From JBAXTZ01 sp037129925 (GTDB taxonomy: Bacteria > Bacillota > Negativicutes > JBAXTZ01): a stretch of 64,000 nt of DNA. The stretch covers positions 21,535-85,534 of the forward strand of contig JBAXTZ010000009.1 of NCBI GenBank assembly GCA_037129925.1, in the 5' to 3' direction. Both the position numbers and the translations under genes were made by a program. The notes beneath the pieces are model-generated. The model did not search any database and was not told the origin of the DNA. It saw nothing but the letters and a program-made list of their open reading frames with translations. Below, in pieces: positions 51,100 to 60,577 of the stretch. How positions within the stretch are numbered: position 1 is the first letter of the stretch; every line of letters begins with the position of its first letter.

Positions 51100-51720
51100 T
51101 TAATTTACAACATCCATCAGCTTATTAATATCATCGGCAAGTAACACCGGAGCGTACTCTTTGATTTTAGTGGTGGTCCAGTTCCACCATTGTATTTTTA
51201 GTAACCGCACGATTACCTGATCGCTAAACCGCTTACGAATTAATTGCGCCGGATTGCCCCCGACGATTGTATACGGAGCGACACTTTTGGTGACCACACT
51301 CTTTGAAGCGATAATTGCACCATCGCCGATTTCGATTCCTGGCATAATTGTCACATCATAACCAATCCACACATCGTTGCCGACAACCGTATCTCCCTTG
51401 TTATCGCTCAACAGCGGCACAGCACTATACTCAGCAAATATTTTGAACGGATAGGTAGTAAATCCGGTCAAACCATGATTTGCGCCATTCATAATAAACT
51501 TTGCCCCACTTGCGATTTGACAATATTTGCCGATTATCAACTTATCACCGATAAAATCAAAATGATAAAGCACACAATTGTTTTCGAAATTTTCCACTCC
51601 CGCCGGATCATCGTAATAAGTAAAATCACCAATCACTATATTGGGATTAGTAATGAAATTTTTCAAAAAGCCCAAGCGGGTAACAGCGGGGATAGGAAAC
51701 TTTTGATGGGGATCGAACAT
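51100..51720 (-). CDS. Vat/CatB-type hexapeptide acetyltransferase
   Basis: 206 residues. Left-handed beta-helix acetyltransferase of the xenobiotic type (streptogramin A Vat / chloramphenicol CatB): LIIGKYCQIASGAKFIMNGANH with the catalytic His in N-G-A-N-H, GFTTYPFKIF, DVWIGYDVTIMPGIEIGDGAIIAS, and VGGNPAQLIRKRF. The N-G-A-N-H-x-x-x-G-F-T-T-Y-P-F pattern is diagnostic for the group. It may confer low-level drug resistance or modify another hydroxylated metabolite; phenotype cannot be read. Last gene of the co-directional accessory run, next to the duplicated GNAT fragment. Confidence 0.88.
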   Translation of the reverse strand: MFDPHQKFPIPAVTRLGFLKNFITNPNIVIGDFTYYDDPAGVENFENNCVLYHFDFIGDKLIIGKYCQIASGAKFIMNGANHGLTGFTTYPFKIFAEYSAVPLLSDNKGDTVVGNDVWIGYDVTIMPGIEIGDGAIIASKSVVTKSVAPYTIVGGNPAQLIRKRFSDQVIVRLLKIQWWNWTTTKIKEYAPVLLADDINKLMDVVN

Positions 51721-51745
51721 TGCTAAATAACCCCTTTATCGAAAT

Positions 51746-52123
51746 TTAGAAATAGACTCCGTTTTCCGGATAATCACCGCTATTGAACAACCGCGCCAGA
51801 ACTTCAACGCCTTCGTTTGCAATGACCTTTACTTTTCCATAATAAACCAACGCCTTGACATCAGCGCTACCCATCAGCAGCGCTGTGTACTCGGCGATCT
51901 CCAACTCGACCGAAAACTCGGCAGTCTGATCCGAAAGGTTGGGATAACCGCCAAAAAACTCGACGGTGAATTTTTCAACTTTTCCGAGTAAACTATCGAC
52001 AACCGAAAATTCCACAACAGTGCTGACAGCGCCAAAATTTATTTCCGAGAAATGCTGCCAACAGTCTTGCGACCGGCAAATCCGCTGCATCATCCCCATC
52101 GACTGGCGGGCGGTCATGAACTT
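51746..52123 (-). pseudogene. duplicated 3' fragment of the Eis-like acetyltransferase gene
   Basis: About 375 bp here match 54076-54454 nearly base for base; I count six differences, all within 52020-52080, plus one at the stop codon (TTAG versus TTAA reading). It encodes the last ~123 residues of the Eis-like protein in frame (MTARQSMGMMQRICRS to NGVYF) with no start region of its own. The right boundary (about 52123) cuts into the 3' end of the RimL-type gene. A recent partial duplication; probably no product. Confidence 0.85.
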
Positions 52124-52694
52124 CCCGCCGATACTCAGAGTTGTTTTTACTGCCTGCGCTCCGGCAATACTCGCTTTCGAGGATGCTCATATGCACATCG
52201 GTTTCCCATTTGTCTTCGATCAATGCATTTTCGCGTTCACGGCCTTCGATAGTAAAGCCGCATTTTGCATAGCAGGCAATTGCCCGCTTATTATAATCCA
52301 ATACGACCAAATCCACCCGGTGTAACTTCAGAGTGCGGAACGCATAATCCAGTATCAACCGGGTAGTTTCAGTTCCGATCCCAAGTCCAAGCTTTGAAAT
52401 ATCGAAAATACCGATTGCATAACGGGCACGCCGGTTTATCACATCGACAGACAGCCGCGCGTTACCAATACACTTATTCTCATATTCGATAACCCATTCC
52501 AGCGGTTGCGAATTAATTCTTTCGAACCAGTGTTTCACGTCTTCCTGTGTGAATGGCTTAAGGTTTCGCGTGTCTCCACCGTACATACGGACGATCTCCG
52601 CCGTCCGGCCACAAATGAAACGGTCAGCTATATCTTTTTCCAGCGGTTGACGCAGCAATATTCGTTGACCACGGATTTCGGGTGCATTATTCAT
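51993..52694 (-). CDS. RimJ/RimL-type GNAT acetyltransferase with altered C-terminal tail
   Basis: 233 residues (GAGGTAATT before ATG). N-terminal GNAT fold: IRGQRILLRQPLEKDIADRFI, FDISKLGLGIGTETTRLILDYAF (acetyl-CoA loop R/Q-x-x-G-x-G variant), LHRVDLVVLDYNKRAIACYAKCGFTIEGRERE and a usual end around HMSILESEY. The native part ends near residue 190. The last 43 residues (from E-V-H-D-R-P-P) are read through the duplicated Eis fragment in another frame, so they are a recent non-homologous tail. Likely acetylates a small molecule or protein N-terminus; substrate unknown. Confidence 0.85.
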   Translation of the reverse strand: MNNAPEIRGQRILLRQPLEKDIADRFICGRTAEIVRMYGGDTRNLKPFTQEDVKHWFERINSQPLEWVIEYENKCIGNARLSVDVINRRARYAIGIFDISKLGLGIGTETTRLILDYAFRTLKLHRVDLVVLDYNKRAIACYAKCGFTIEGRERENALIEDKWETDVHMSILESEYCRSAGSKNNSEYRREVHDRPPVDGDDAADLPVARLLAAFLGNKFWRCQHCCGIFGCR

Positions 52695-52773
52695 AATTAC
52701 CTCGCTGGTAACATTGGATTTGTCTCGTGCAATCTGCGGTATCTTTTTTTACAAGATTTTCGATAATAGTTGA

Positions 52774-53634
52774 TCAAGAGCAAGCCTGGATATCCTCGAT
52801 GACAGGTTTGTCTTCTACAAATTCGGAATGCAACCCAAGCTTTTTGAAATATTCACACACCGCCATACAAGCAAATTTTTCGGTAGAATAATGCGTTCCA
52901 CCGAGAATATTTATCTTATGCTTTTCGGCAAATTGATGAGCTTTTTTTGAATAATCGTTTTGAACAGAAATCCCGGTAACAAATGTATTTACATTGTTTT
53001 GAGCTATATCTTCAATAGCTACCGTTAGTCCGCCACCTGCGATAACGGCGACCATTCCGTCTCTAATTTCATTATCGCCATAATTATCCAGGCTTACCTT
53101 ATGGGAGACGGCTTGCTCAAATACGCTTTTCAATTCGTGAACGGTCATAACTTTTGTTTTCCCGAAAACTCCTGCCAATGCACCATAATACGGAGCGAAG
53201 GGTTTCTCCGGTTTAATCCCCAAAGCATTTGCGAGAGTTACGCTGGTTGAATATTCACCAAAATTATCTAAAGGCACATGAAAATTATAAATGGAAATTC
53301 TTCTTTCTCTAAATTGTTGCAACATATCTCTGTCCATTGGCTGAAAAATATCTGGCGCTTTCCTGATATCCCATATTAGCGGGTGATGAACAAAAAGCAT
53401 AGCGTCTTTCGTTCCGCTGTTCAAAATTCCTTGCATAACTTCATTTGATGGAAAGACTGCAGTGTATACTTTATTAATTTCGGTTGCAAAATCACAAACC
53501 AAACCCATAGATCTTTTCAAAAAATTATCACACAAAATATTGGCTACAGGATCCATGTACTCGGCCCAGTCTTCAATCATTTCAGGTGTAACGAAATCCG
53601 TTTCAAGCTGTTGATACAGCTGAGTTGCTTTCAT
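52774..53634 (-). CDS. NIF3-like dinuclear metal-center protein
   Basis: 286 residues from ATG 53634 (GGGGA 8 nt upstream). NIF3/YbgI (DUF34) features: DPVANILCDNFLKRSMGLVCDFA, the metal motif FVHHPLIW, NFHVPLDNFGEYSTSV and the C-terminal GGTHYSTEKFACMAV with the last His and Glu ligands. Family members form metal-binding toroids with an unsettled role (possibly GTP cyclohydrolase-like or metal delivery). This copy differs from the canonical short start but keeps all metal motifs. Between two GNAT-type genes. Confidence 0.88.
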   Translation of the reverse strand: MKATQLYQQLETDFVTPEMIEDWAEYMDPVANILCDNFLKRSMGLVCDFATEINKVYTAVFPSNEVMQGILNSGTKDAMLFVHHPLIWDIRKAPDIFQPMDRDMLQQFRERRISIYNFHVPLDNFGEYSTSVTLANALGIKPEKPFAPYYGALAGVFGKTKVMTVHELKSVFEQAVSHKVSLDNYGDNEIRDGMVAVIAGGGLTVAIEDIAQNNVNTFVTGISVQNDYSKKAHQFAEKHKINILGGTHYSTEKFACMAVCEYFKKLGLHSEFVEDKPVIEDIQACS

Positions 53635-53724
53635 GATAATATTCCCCAAAAATTACATAGTTTATCACCAGAAAACATTCCTGGTCTATCCGCCAATTAC
53701 TGTGGGAGCAACGCACAAATCGAA

Positions 53725-54060
53725 CTATCTCTTTGCCGCTTTTTCCCCGAATTTCTGGATCGCATGACCTAGGCCACTTCCCAGAATCAACGTCATTATC
53801 ACTATCGGTATCATACTGCCTGGTTGGTTCCAGCAGATAATAATAGCAGTAGGCGCCAGAAGTAAAAAAGACAGCAAGATTCCTTTGACCACGCCACGGA
53901 TTTTTAGTTCACTGGTTGCAATAATGAACCCGGCAATTATCCACATCACCAGTGCCGACAAATTGGCATCCCAGGTAAGGTTTTGCATAATCATGGGTGT
54001 TACATCAATTATTCCGGCGATTAAGCCGAACGCCAACCCAACGATAATCTTTCTTTTCAC
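53725..54060 (-). CDS. small membrane protein of unknown function
   Basis: 111 residues, four hydrophobic stretches (IIVGLAFGLIAGIIDVTPMI; LSALVMWIIAGFIIA; GILLSFLLLAPTAIIICW; IPIVIMTLILGSGLGHAI). No family recognised. 15 nt after the Eis-like gene stop, so probably cotranscribed with it. Confidence 0.6.
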   Translation of the reverse strand: MKRKIIVGLAFGLIAGIIDVTPMIMQNLTWDANLSALVMWIIAGFIIATSELKIRGVVKGILLSFLLLAPTAIIICWNQPGSMIPIVIMTLILGSGLGHAIQKFGEKAAKR

Positions 54061-54075
54061 AAAATTCCCCGCTAA

Positions 54076-55332
54076 TTAAAAATAGACTCCGTTTTCCGGA
54101 TAATCACCGCTATTGAACAACCGCGCCAGAACTTCAACGCCTTCGTTTGCAATGACCTTTACTTTTCCATAATAAACCAACGCCTTGACATCAGCGCTAC
54201 CCATCAGCAGCGCTGTGTACTCGGCGATCTCCAACTCGACCGAAAACTCGGCAGTCTGATCCGAAAGGTTGGGATAACCGCCAAAAAACTCGACGGTGAA
54301 TTTTTCAACTTTTCCGAGTAAACTATCGACAACCGAAAATTCCACAACAGTGCTCACAGCGCCAAAATTTATTTCTGAGAAATGTTGCCAACAGTCCCGC
54401 GGCCGGCAAATCCGCTGCATCATCCCCATCGACTGGCGGGCGGTCATGAACTTCCAGCCGAAACCGACAGTATTGTCGTAGAACCGTGGATCGGTAAAAT
54501 TATATTGGAAATCCTTTTGGGCTGTCACAATATTTATCGTGCGGAACTGATCACTCTGGGTTGCCAGAAATGACCGGTATTGGCGCCAGGCAGCGCTATC
54601 TGCGCCGACAATTTCTTCCACGCACAAATCCATACCGTCACCGATTCCGGTTTCCAGTTTCTCGATTTTGAATGCCAAATAGCTTGTTAAAACTTCATCA
54701 CGGTATTCGCCAATTATCCAAATGTTGTCATCATCCACGAGCTTGTTCCACCAACGCGACCATTTGTTTATCGAACCATGCGTCTTAGCATGGTGCCGAT
54801 CATAACAATGTTCGAGTTGCTGTTGCGTCGCTAAGCAGCGTTTATCCAAATGTTGCAAGCCATCAGACGAGTCATCGTTAATTAATCGCCCCGGTTGAAA
54901 CCGATACTCAAACAGATTATGCCCTAAAGCATAGCCCATTTGCTTATAAAAATCCGGACGAAACGGATATAGCGCGGTAAATAAATTGCCTTTTGCCGCA
55001 TTAGTTGTTATGAAATATTCAATCAGGCTTTTGGCTACATGGCGCTTCTTTTTTAACCAATCCACGCCAACCGCGCCAATACCAGCGATGGGAAATATTT
55101 TGCCGCGAAAATTCTGTAGGAATTGATATTGTATAAAAACACCAGCTAGAGCATCATCCAACCAGACCCCATAAAATTTCATCCAATCATTTTTATGAAG
55201 CTCTTTGTTAGCGCTTATCCGCTCGACAATCTGACCCACATTCTGATTTTTCAACCAGGGATAGGCTTGGGAAAACACCAACTGAGCAGCATAGAATTCA
55301 TTAGCCTGCAATTCTCGAATTTCGATACCCAT
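54076..55332 (-). CDS. Eis-like GNAT acetyltransferase with SCP2-like C-terminal domain
   Basis: 418 residues from ATG 55332 (AAAGGTTAATA upstream). Eis layout: N-terminal GNAT (AGVFIQYQFLQNFRGKIFPIAGIGAVGVDWLKKKRHVAKSLIEYF read as the I-A-G-I-G-A-V-G-V and R/K-x-x-x-x-A-K-S-L acetyl-CoA region), a second degenerate GNAT half (WIIGEYRDEVLTSYLAF), and a C-terminal sterol-carrier-like domain with a free carboxyl end. Eis proteins acetylate amines of drugs or polyamines. Its last third is copied at 51746-52123. Confidence 0.85.
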   Translation of the reverse strand: MGIEIRELQANEFYAAQLVFSQAYPWLKNQNVGQIVERISANKELHKNDWMKFYGVWLDDALAGVFIQYQFLQNFRGKIFPIAGIGAVGVDWLKKKRHVAKSLIEYFITTNAAKGNLFTALYPFRPDFYKQMGYALGHNLFEYRFQPGRLINDDSSDGLQHLDKRCLATQQQLEHCYDRHHAKTHGSINKWSRWWNKLVDDDNIWIIGEYRDEVLTSYLAFKIEKLETGIGDGMDLCVEEIVGADSAAWRQYRSFLATQSDQFRTINIVTAQKDFQYNFTDPRFYDNTVGFGWKFMTARQSMGMMQRICRPRDCWQHFSEINFGAVSTVVEFSVVDSLLGKVEKFTVEFFGGYPNLSDQTAEFSVELEIAEYTALLMGSADVKALVYYGKVKVIANEGVEVLARLFNSGDYPENGVYF

Positions 55333-55379
55333 TATTAACCTTTCACAACTTTGCACTACTCGCACTTCACAATTAACCC

Positions 55380-55838
55380 CTACAGCGCAGCTACCCGCGA
55401 CCGATCTGGCTGCACGCTGTCATCGGCGAATGATTGTTCTTTAATAGCAAATATTTTCGCTTTCGCTTTTGCGCAGACCTCGCCGTCGGCAAGCGTAATA
55501 TCGCCAACAACGTTATAGAGCTTACCGCGACTTTTTTCAATCCAGGCGCGAACGAGCAATTCTTCGCCAACCGGTGTCGGTTTCAAATATTTGACGTGCA
55601 GTTCCGCCGTAACTGCCAAAAATCCTTCTTCAATAACCACTCGAGACAGGCACTCGTCAAGTAGTGTCGCAATTATTCCGCCGTGCAACATATCGTGATA
55701 ACCGCCATGCTCCGGTCGCCCAACGAACTTTGAACAGTAACTCCGGTCGGTGTCGATATAAAACCTCATTCCCAAACTAATCGGATTGGCCTTGCCGCAA
55801 GCAAAACACATTGTGTCTTTAGTAATAATATCTTTCAT
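55380..55838 (-). CDS. PaaI/THEM4-type hotdog thioesterase
   Basis: 152 residues, TTAGGAG before ATG. N-terminal CFACGKANPISLGMRF, the motif typical of THEM4-like thioesterases, then HDMLHGGIIATLLDECLSRV with the hotdog helix (H-G-G-x-x-x-x-L-x-D) and YLKPTPVGEELLVRAW. Hydrolyses acyl-CoA. Between MATE and Eis-like genes in the co-directional run; specific acyl group unknown. Confidence 0.88.
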   Translation of the reverse strand: MKDIITKDTMCFACGKANPISLGMRFYIDTDRSYCSKFVGRPEHGGYHDMLHGGIIATLLDECLSRVVIEEGFLAVTAELHVKYLKPTPVGEELLVRAWIEKSRGKLYNVVGDITLADGEVCAKAKAKIFAIKEQSFADDSVQPDRSRVAAL

Positions 55839-55867
55839 ATTGCTCCTAATCCATTTTTTGCAATTGC

Positions 55868-57256
55868 TTATAATTTTCCAGTGCCAGTTACATGATGCAC
55901 TTCTTTAAGTTTTCGAAATTCATAATACAAAAATCCGAAAGTTGTTATCGTTATTAAAGTATCCGACAGCGGTAGCGCCCAAAACACTCCGAACAATCCA
56001 AAATAATGTGCAAGCACAAACATCGGCGGTAAAATGAAAAGCCCCTGCCGTAACAGGGTCAACCATACCCCGATTGCCGGCTTGTTCACTGCGGGAAAAT
56101 ACTCTGAGGCAACTATCGCGTATCCGACTACCGGAAAGCTGACGACCATTATTCGCAACGCCTTGACTCCAAGCTCGGTCGCGGCCTCGCTCATGCCAAA
56201 AATCAAAAGAATCTGCCGTGGGAAAACTTCACAGATAATAAAGAAGAATACGGCGATTACCGTTGCAACCCAAATACCGCGATTAAGCGCCAAACGCATT
56301 CGCGCGTAATTGCCTGCCCCATAATTATACCCTATTATCGGCTGTACGCCAACCGAGATGCCCACAACCGGCATTATGATAAAACCAATTATCCGCTCAA
56401 CCACGCCGCCCACAGCAAGTGCAATTGTCCCGCCGTAGATATTTGTAAGATACAGCATTTCGGCAAACACAAAAAAAGCTGCTACTTGCCCGACTAACGC
56501 CGCTGAGCCGCATTTGAAAATCGCTGTGAAATTTTCCCGATCAATTCGCAAATGGCGGGCATGAATCTTCAGCACACTATAACGTGAATAATAGTAAAAC
56601 AACCGCAAAAACAAAGTAATGCAGTCTGCTGTCACACAAGCCAGCGCTGAACCAGCGATTCCCCATTGAAAGTAATAGATATAAATCGGGTTAAGTACAA
56701 CAACAATGATCAGCGGCACCGCTACTGTGAACAGCCCATAATTCGGGCTACCATCGCTACGCATTACCGAGTGTAATGTCCAACTTAGCGACAATACCGG
56801 CAGACCCAAAATCATGATTCCGGTAAAAGTGCAGGACATATCCAACACTGCTCCGGCAAGGCCGATTAGTTCGAGTGTCGGGCGCAACAATGGCAAACTT
56901 ATCAGCATAAACAGGCCTGAAAAAATTAGATTGAGCACCAATGAATTCCCTAACAGTTCTTCGGCTTTATCGTTGTTCTTCTCGCCAAGTTTTATCGAAA
57001 TAAGTGTCGCTGTGCCGATACAAACATCCAACGCCAATGCAATCATCACGCAAAATATCGGCATCGCGCTCGACACTGCCGCCAAAGCATCCGTTCCTAA
57101 AAAATGCCCGACAAAAACACTGTCGATAATCCCATAAGAATTTTGCAAAATAAATCCGAGCGTTACCGCAAGTGAATATTTAACGATTAAATTGACAATC
57201 GGCTTGGTTTCAAATTCTAACGCTCCGGCATTAGTAAGTTCCTTTGTTTCCTGCAC
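55868..57256 (-). CDS. MATE-family multidrug/Na+ efflux transporter
   Basis: 462 residues, GTG start with GGGGAG upstream. About 12 membrane helices in two similar halves (LAVTLGFILQNSYGIIDSVFVGHFLGTDALAAVSSAMPIF in part is the first signature; QPIIGYNYGAGNYARMR the matching point in the second half). The Q-P-I-x-G-Y-N-x-G-A motif is diagnostic. MepA-like branch likely. Together with Vat and Eis-like genes it gives a detoxification flavour to this run. Confidence 0.92.
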   Translation of the reverse strand: MQETKELTNAGALEFETKPIVNLIVKYSLAVTLGFILQNSYGIIDSVFVGHFLGTDALAAVSSAMPIFCVMIALALDVCIGTATLISIKLGEKNNDKAEELLGNSLVLNLIFSGLFMLISLPLLRPTLELIGLAGAVLDMSCTFTGIMILGLPVLSLSWTLHSVMRSDGSPNYGLFTVAVPLIIVVVLNPIYIYYFQWGIAGSALACVTADCITLFLRLFYYYSRYSVLKIHARHLRIDRENFTAIFKCGSAALVGQVAAFFVFAEMLYLTNIYGGTIALAVGGVVERIIGFIIMPVVGISVGVQPIIGYNYGAGNYARMRLALNRGIWVATVIAVFFFIICEVFPRQILLIFGMSEAATELGVKALRIMVVSFPVVGYAIVASEYFPAVNKPAIGVWLTLLRQGLFILPPMFVLAHYFGLFGVFWALPLSDTLITITTFGFLYYEFRKLKEVHHVTGTGKL

Positions 57257-57280
57257 TGCATTCTCCCCGTCAGCATCACT

Positions 57281-58792
57281 TTATCCATTTATTGCACGAT
57301 ACAATGCGTACAACATTCCGGCAATTCCTTCGCCGCCCAGGCACCCGGCGGCGACGTGTGAACACTGCCGCTGAACATTTTCACCGTAGCGTTTAGCAAC
57401 ATAGCTAATTACACCGCCAAATACAATCGCCGCCGACAGCGGCGTTGGTAAATATACACCGAGACCAATCAGCATCATCGGTTGCTTGCAGAAAACACCA
57501 ATAGCGCCGAACGCCAATGCCACAAAAAATACTGTGGAATGAAATTCTCCGCCTAAGACCATCGCGATCGCCGTCGCCTGTGGCGCGGGGAATTCTGATG
57601 CACCGCCAAATACCCCGTATTTGCCGTGCAAAATCAATATCGCAATTGAAGCCACTATTGCGCCAACGACGGCACCGATTAGTGCAAAGCGCAATTGGCG
57701 GCGCGGATCAGTCCCCAGTAACAAACCACTCTTCAAATCCTGCAAAGTATCGCCGGAAACCGCGCAGGCGACAGCGGCAAATACCGCAACCATAATCATC
57801 GATTTCGCCGGCAGGTTGAAAAATACCGAAACAATCAGCACGGTCATCAATCCTAGCAGATCCATCGGGTTAATAGAAGTTTGCCCGGTAAGTTGGATTG
57901 CGATGCGACAAACGACAAAAGCGATTATTAACAACAAGACGGCTTTTAGCCAACCAATTCCGGAAATTCCCAGCAATAAAAATGCTCCGGCCACTGCCAG
58001 CCAGCGATAACCGCGTCCGGAAAACTGGATTTTCTCCCGCTTAAAACGCAAATTAATCAACACCATCCCGATTCCACCACCGGTAATCAAGCCAATTCCC
58101 GCGCTGTTCTTAATAAACAATGCCTCGGGATGTCCGGAAGCAATCATCCACAGTACGCCGCCAACCATCCCCGCTGCCCAATACAGACAATAGCTTGCGC
58201 CGAGTACATAGCCGACGCCGACAGCCATCGGCGACAACCAGATGCCGACTGGAAAATTTCGCACCTGAATCATTAAGGCTGCCGGGAATAGCTTAGTTCC
58301 ATCCCGTAGCAACGTAAAAACTGCCGCTAACAGCAACGAACCAAACAACAGCTTGGAGCTTCCGGCGCCAGCACTGCTTTTGAGTACCTCGGCTGCCGCC
58401 TGCCCCATCGGGAAAGGAAGCTTTTGTTTCTCCAATGCTTCCTGGCGAAATAGTGAAGCAAAAAACCAACCGGTCAATGCGCCCGCCAACGCCAAACATA
58501 CTAATTCTATGCGGGTCATCGAAGCGTTAGCTTGTAGCATCCACAACGCCGGCAAAGTAAATGCCAGCCCGCCGGCAACCAACCCGCCGGCTGAAATCGC
58601 CGCTTGCGCGCAATTGGCTTCATTGATGTCCGGGCGCTTTACCAGCCGCAACAATCCGTAAGCTGAAAGCGCTGCAAACACTGTCGGCCAAGGTAATGCG
58701 CCAAGCTTTAGCGCGACATACAATGAACTGAGTGATATTGCCACCGCTCCGAGCATGGCAATCATTATTACCGGAAAATTTATATTTTTCAT
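57281..58792 (-). CDS. OPT-family oligopeptide/metal-chelate transporter
   Basis: 503 residues, mostly hydrophobic, 12-14 helices. OPT/YSL hallmarks: SLSSLYVALKLGALPWPTVFAAL at the start, LPFPMGQAAAEVLKS (the F-P-x-G-x-A-x-A-E element), GQTSINPMDLLG, and SGDTLQDLKSGLLLGTDPRRQL (substrate-region motif). Nine nucleotides after glnS and 24 before MATE. Substrate (peptide or metal complex) not determinable. Confidence 0.88.
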   Translation of the reverse strand: MKNINFPVIMIAMLGAVAISLSSLYVALKLGALPWPTVFAALSAYGLLRLVKRPDINEANCAQAAISAGGLVAGGLAFTLPALWMLQANASMTRIELVCLALAGALTGWFFASLFRQEALEKQKLPFPMGQAAAEVLKSSAGAGSSKLLFGSLLLAAVFTLLRDGTKLFPAALMIQVRNFPVGIWLSPMAVGVGYVLGASYCLYWAAGMVGGVLWMIASGHPEALFIKNSAGIGLITGGGIGMVLINLRFKREKIQFSGRGYRWLAVAGAFLLLGISGIGWLKAVLLLIIAFVVCRIAIQLTGQTSINPMDLLGLMTVLIVSVFFNLPAKSMIMVAVFAAVACAVSGDTLQDLKSGLLLGTDPRRQLRFALIGAVVGAIVASIAILILHGKYGVFGGASEFPAPQATAIAMVLGGEFHSTVFFVALAFGAIGVFCKQPMMLIGLGVYLPTPLSAAIVFGGVISYVAKRYGENVQRQCSHVAAGCLGGEGIAGMLYALYRAING

Positions 58793-58801
58793 CTCTGTTT
58801 C

Positions 58802-60448
58802 CTACAACTTGTATCCGTCTTTTAAATTGACAATCCGGTTAAACACTAAAGCGCCAGGACGGGAATCATAATCCGCCCAAAAATAGCCCTGCCGCAAAAA
58901 TTGGTAGCGACGATTTTGGTCGATAATTGCCAGACTTGCTTCCACTTTACAGTGCAATAGAACTTCCAATGATTTCGGATTAAGCAATTCGACAAAATCG
59001 ACAACGCTATTGTCTTGACGTTCATCGAGCAAATAATCAAACAGTCTAATCCGGGCATCGACTGCCGTTTGAGCATCAACCCAGTGAATTACACCTTTGC
59101 ATTTAATGCCGGATTTGTCTTGACCACTTTTTGATTCGGGGTAATACTCGCAGCGTAGCTCAACCATTTCGCCATCGGCATTTTTTACCACTTCGTTACA
59201 TTTAATTATATAGGCATGTTTCAACCGGACCACGCCGCCTAATGTTAGCCGATGATATTTGGGCGGTGGATTTTCCGAAAAATCTTCTTGCTCAATATAT
59301 AATTCACGTCCAAAAGCAATTTGCCGTTGCCCAGCATCAGCGTCTTCAGTATTATTGTCCGCCGTGAGTAATTCAGTGGCGTCGGTCGGGTAATTGGTTA
59401 ACACAACTTTAAGTGGTCGTAGCACTGCCATTGCCCGCTCGGCGGACTTATTCAGGTCCTCACGAACACAGGCCTCCAGATATGCCATTTCGACGGTGCT
59501 GTTGGCCTTGGCAACACCGATACGTGCACAAAAATCCCGCACCGCGGCCGCCGGATAACCGCGGCGGCGAATTCCGCATAACGTTGGCATCCGGGGGTCG
59601 TCCCAACCCAAAACATGACCTTCATCGACCAACCGTTTCAAAAAACGTTTACTCATTATCGTCCGGGTAATATTCAATCGGGCAAACTCAATCTGTTGCG
59701 GACGCACCGGATAATCTAACGCTGCTAAAAACCAATCATACAGCGGTCGATGGGCTTCAAATTCCAACGAGCAGAGCGAATGGGTTATACCCTCAAAAGC
59801 ATCAGACAATGGGTGCGCGTAATCATACAACGGATAGATACACCATTCATCGCCGGTTTGATGATGCGTCGCCCGTAATATCCGATACACGAGCGGATCG
59901 CGCAGATTCATATTGGGCGACGCCATGTCAATTTTCGCCCGTAAGCAGCGCGAACCATCGGCGAATTCACCAGCCCGCATCCTCCGAAACAAATCCAAAT
60001 TTTCAGCGATTGACCGGTCACGATATGGACTATTCACACCCGGCTCAATTAATGTTCCACGGGATTGCTTGATTTCGTCAGCTGTCAAATCACAGACATA
60101 AGCAGCGCCGCGGATAATCAATTCTTCGGCACAGTCATATAGTTTGCCAAAATAACTGGAAGCATAGAAAACATCATTCCATTCATACCCCAGCCACTTA
60201 ATATCGGCTTCGATACTATCGACATATTCCATATCCTCTTTGGTCGGATTAGTATCGTCAAACCGCAGATTGCAACGCCCCTGATACTGCTCGGCCAACC
60301 CAAAATTTATCGTAATTGCTTTGCTATGACCGATATGTAAATAACCATTAGGCTCGGGCGGAAATCGCGTTACGATTTCGCTACGCTTGCCGCTCGCCAA
60401 ATCCCTGTCAATTATCTCTTCAATAAAGTTTCTACTATTTTCACTCAT
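58802..60448 (-). CDS. glnS: glutaminyl-tRNA synthetase
   Basis: 548 residues. Class I signatures FPPEPNGYLHIGHSKAITINF (P-N-G-Y-L-H-I-G-H) and TIMSKRFLKRLV (KMSKS variant M-S-K-R). RFDDTNPTKE and the GlnRS-specific C-terminal beta-barrels (GDIVHLR-like PKYHRLTLGGVVRLKHAYIIKC) distinguish it from GluRS. Gives direct Gln-tRNA charging; many Bacillota use GatCAB instead, but several anaerobic groups have glnS. AAGGA precedes the ATG. Downstream OPT gene follows after 9 nt. Confidence 0.96.
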   Translation of the reverse strand: MSENSRNFIEEIIDRDLASGKRSEIVTRFPPEPNGYLHIGHSKAITINFGLAEQYQGRCNLRFDDTNPTKEDMEYVDSIEADIKWLGYEWNDVFYASSYFGKLYDCAEELIIRGAAYVCDLTADEIKQSRGTLIEPGVNSPYRDRSIAENLDLFRRMRAGEFADGSRCLRAKIDMASPNMNLRDPLVYRILRATHHQTGDEWCIYPLYDYAHPLSDAFEGITHSLCSLEFEAHRPLYDWFLAALDYPVRPQQIEFARLNITRTIMSKRFLKRLVDEGHVLGWDDPRMPTLCGIRRRGYPAAAVRDFCARIGVAKANSTVEMAYLEACVREDLNKSAERAMAVLRPLKVVLTNYPTDATELLTADNNTEDADAGQRQIAFGRELYIEQEDFSENPPPKYHRLTLGGVVRLKHAYIIKCNEVVKNADGEMVELRCEYYPESKSGQDKSGIKCKGVIHWVDAQTAVDARIRLFDYLLDERQDNSVVDFVELLNPKSLEVLLHCKVEASLAIIDQNRRYQFLRQGYFWADYDSRPGALVFNRIVNLKDGYKL

Positions 60449-60465
60449 ATTACGTCCTTCCTTAC

Positions 60466-60567
60466 CAGCCGCTGGCCGCTAGCGGCTAGAAGCAGGTTCT
60501 CGTTACTCATTTTATCACCTTCTACGGGATTGCGCAAAAAAAGAGCGCTCATTTCTGAGCGCTCTTT
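60466..60567 (-). terminator. terminator after nucleoside permease gene
   Basis: Minus strand AAAGAGCGCTCA (60567-60556), loop GAAA, TGAGCGCTCTTT (60551-60540), a perfect 12-bp stem followed by more T. A second small hairpin GCCGCT/AGCGGC (60468-60485) lies between it and glnS; no clear function. Confidence 0.9.
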
Positions 60568-60577
60568 AACTAATATA

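Noticed and set aside
51993..52123. A real fusion domain at the C-terminus of the RimL-type protein
   Set aside because: The tail is the Eis-like gene fragment read in a different frame, so it is not a homologous domain.
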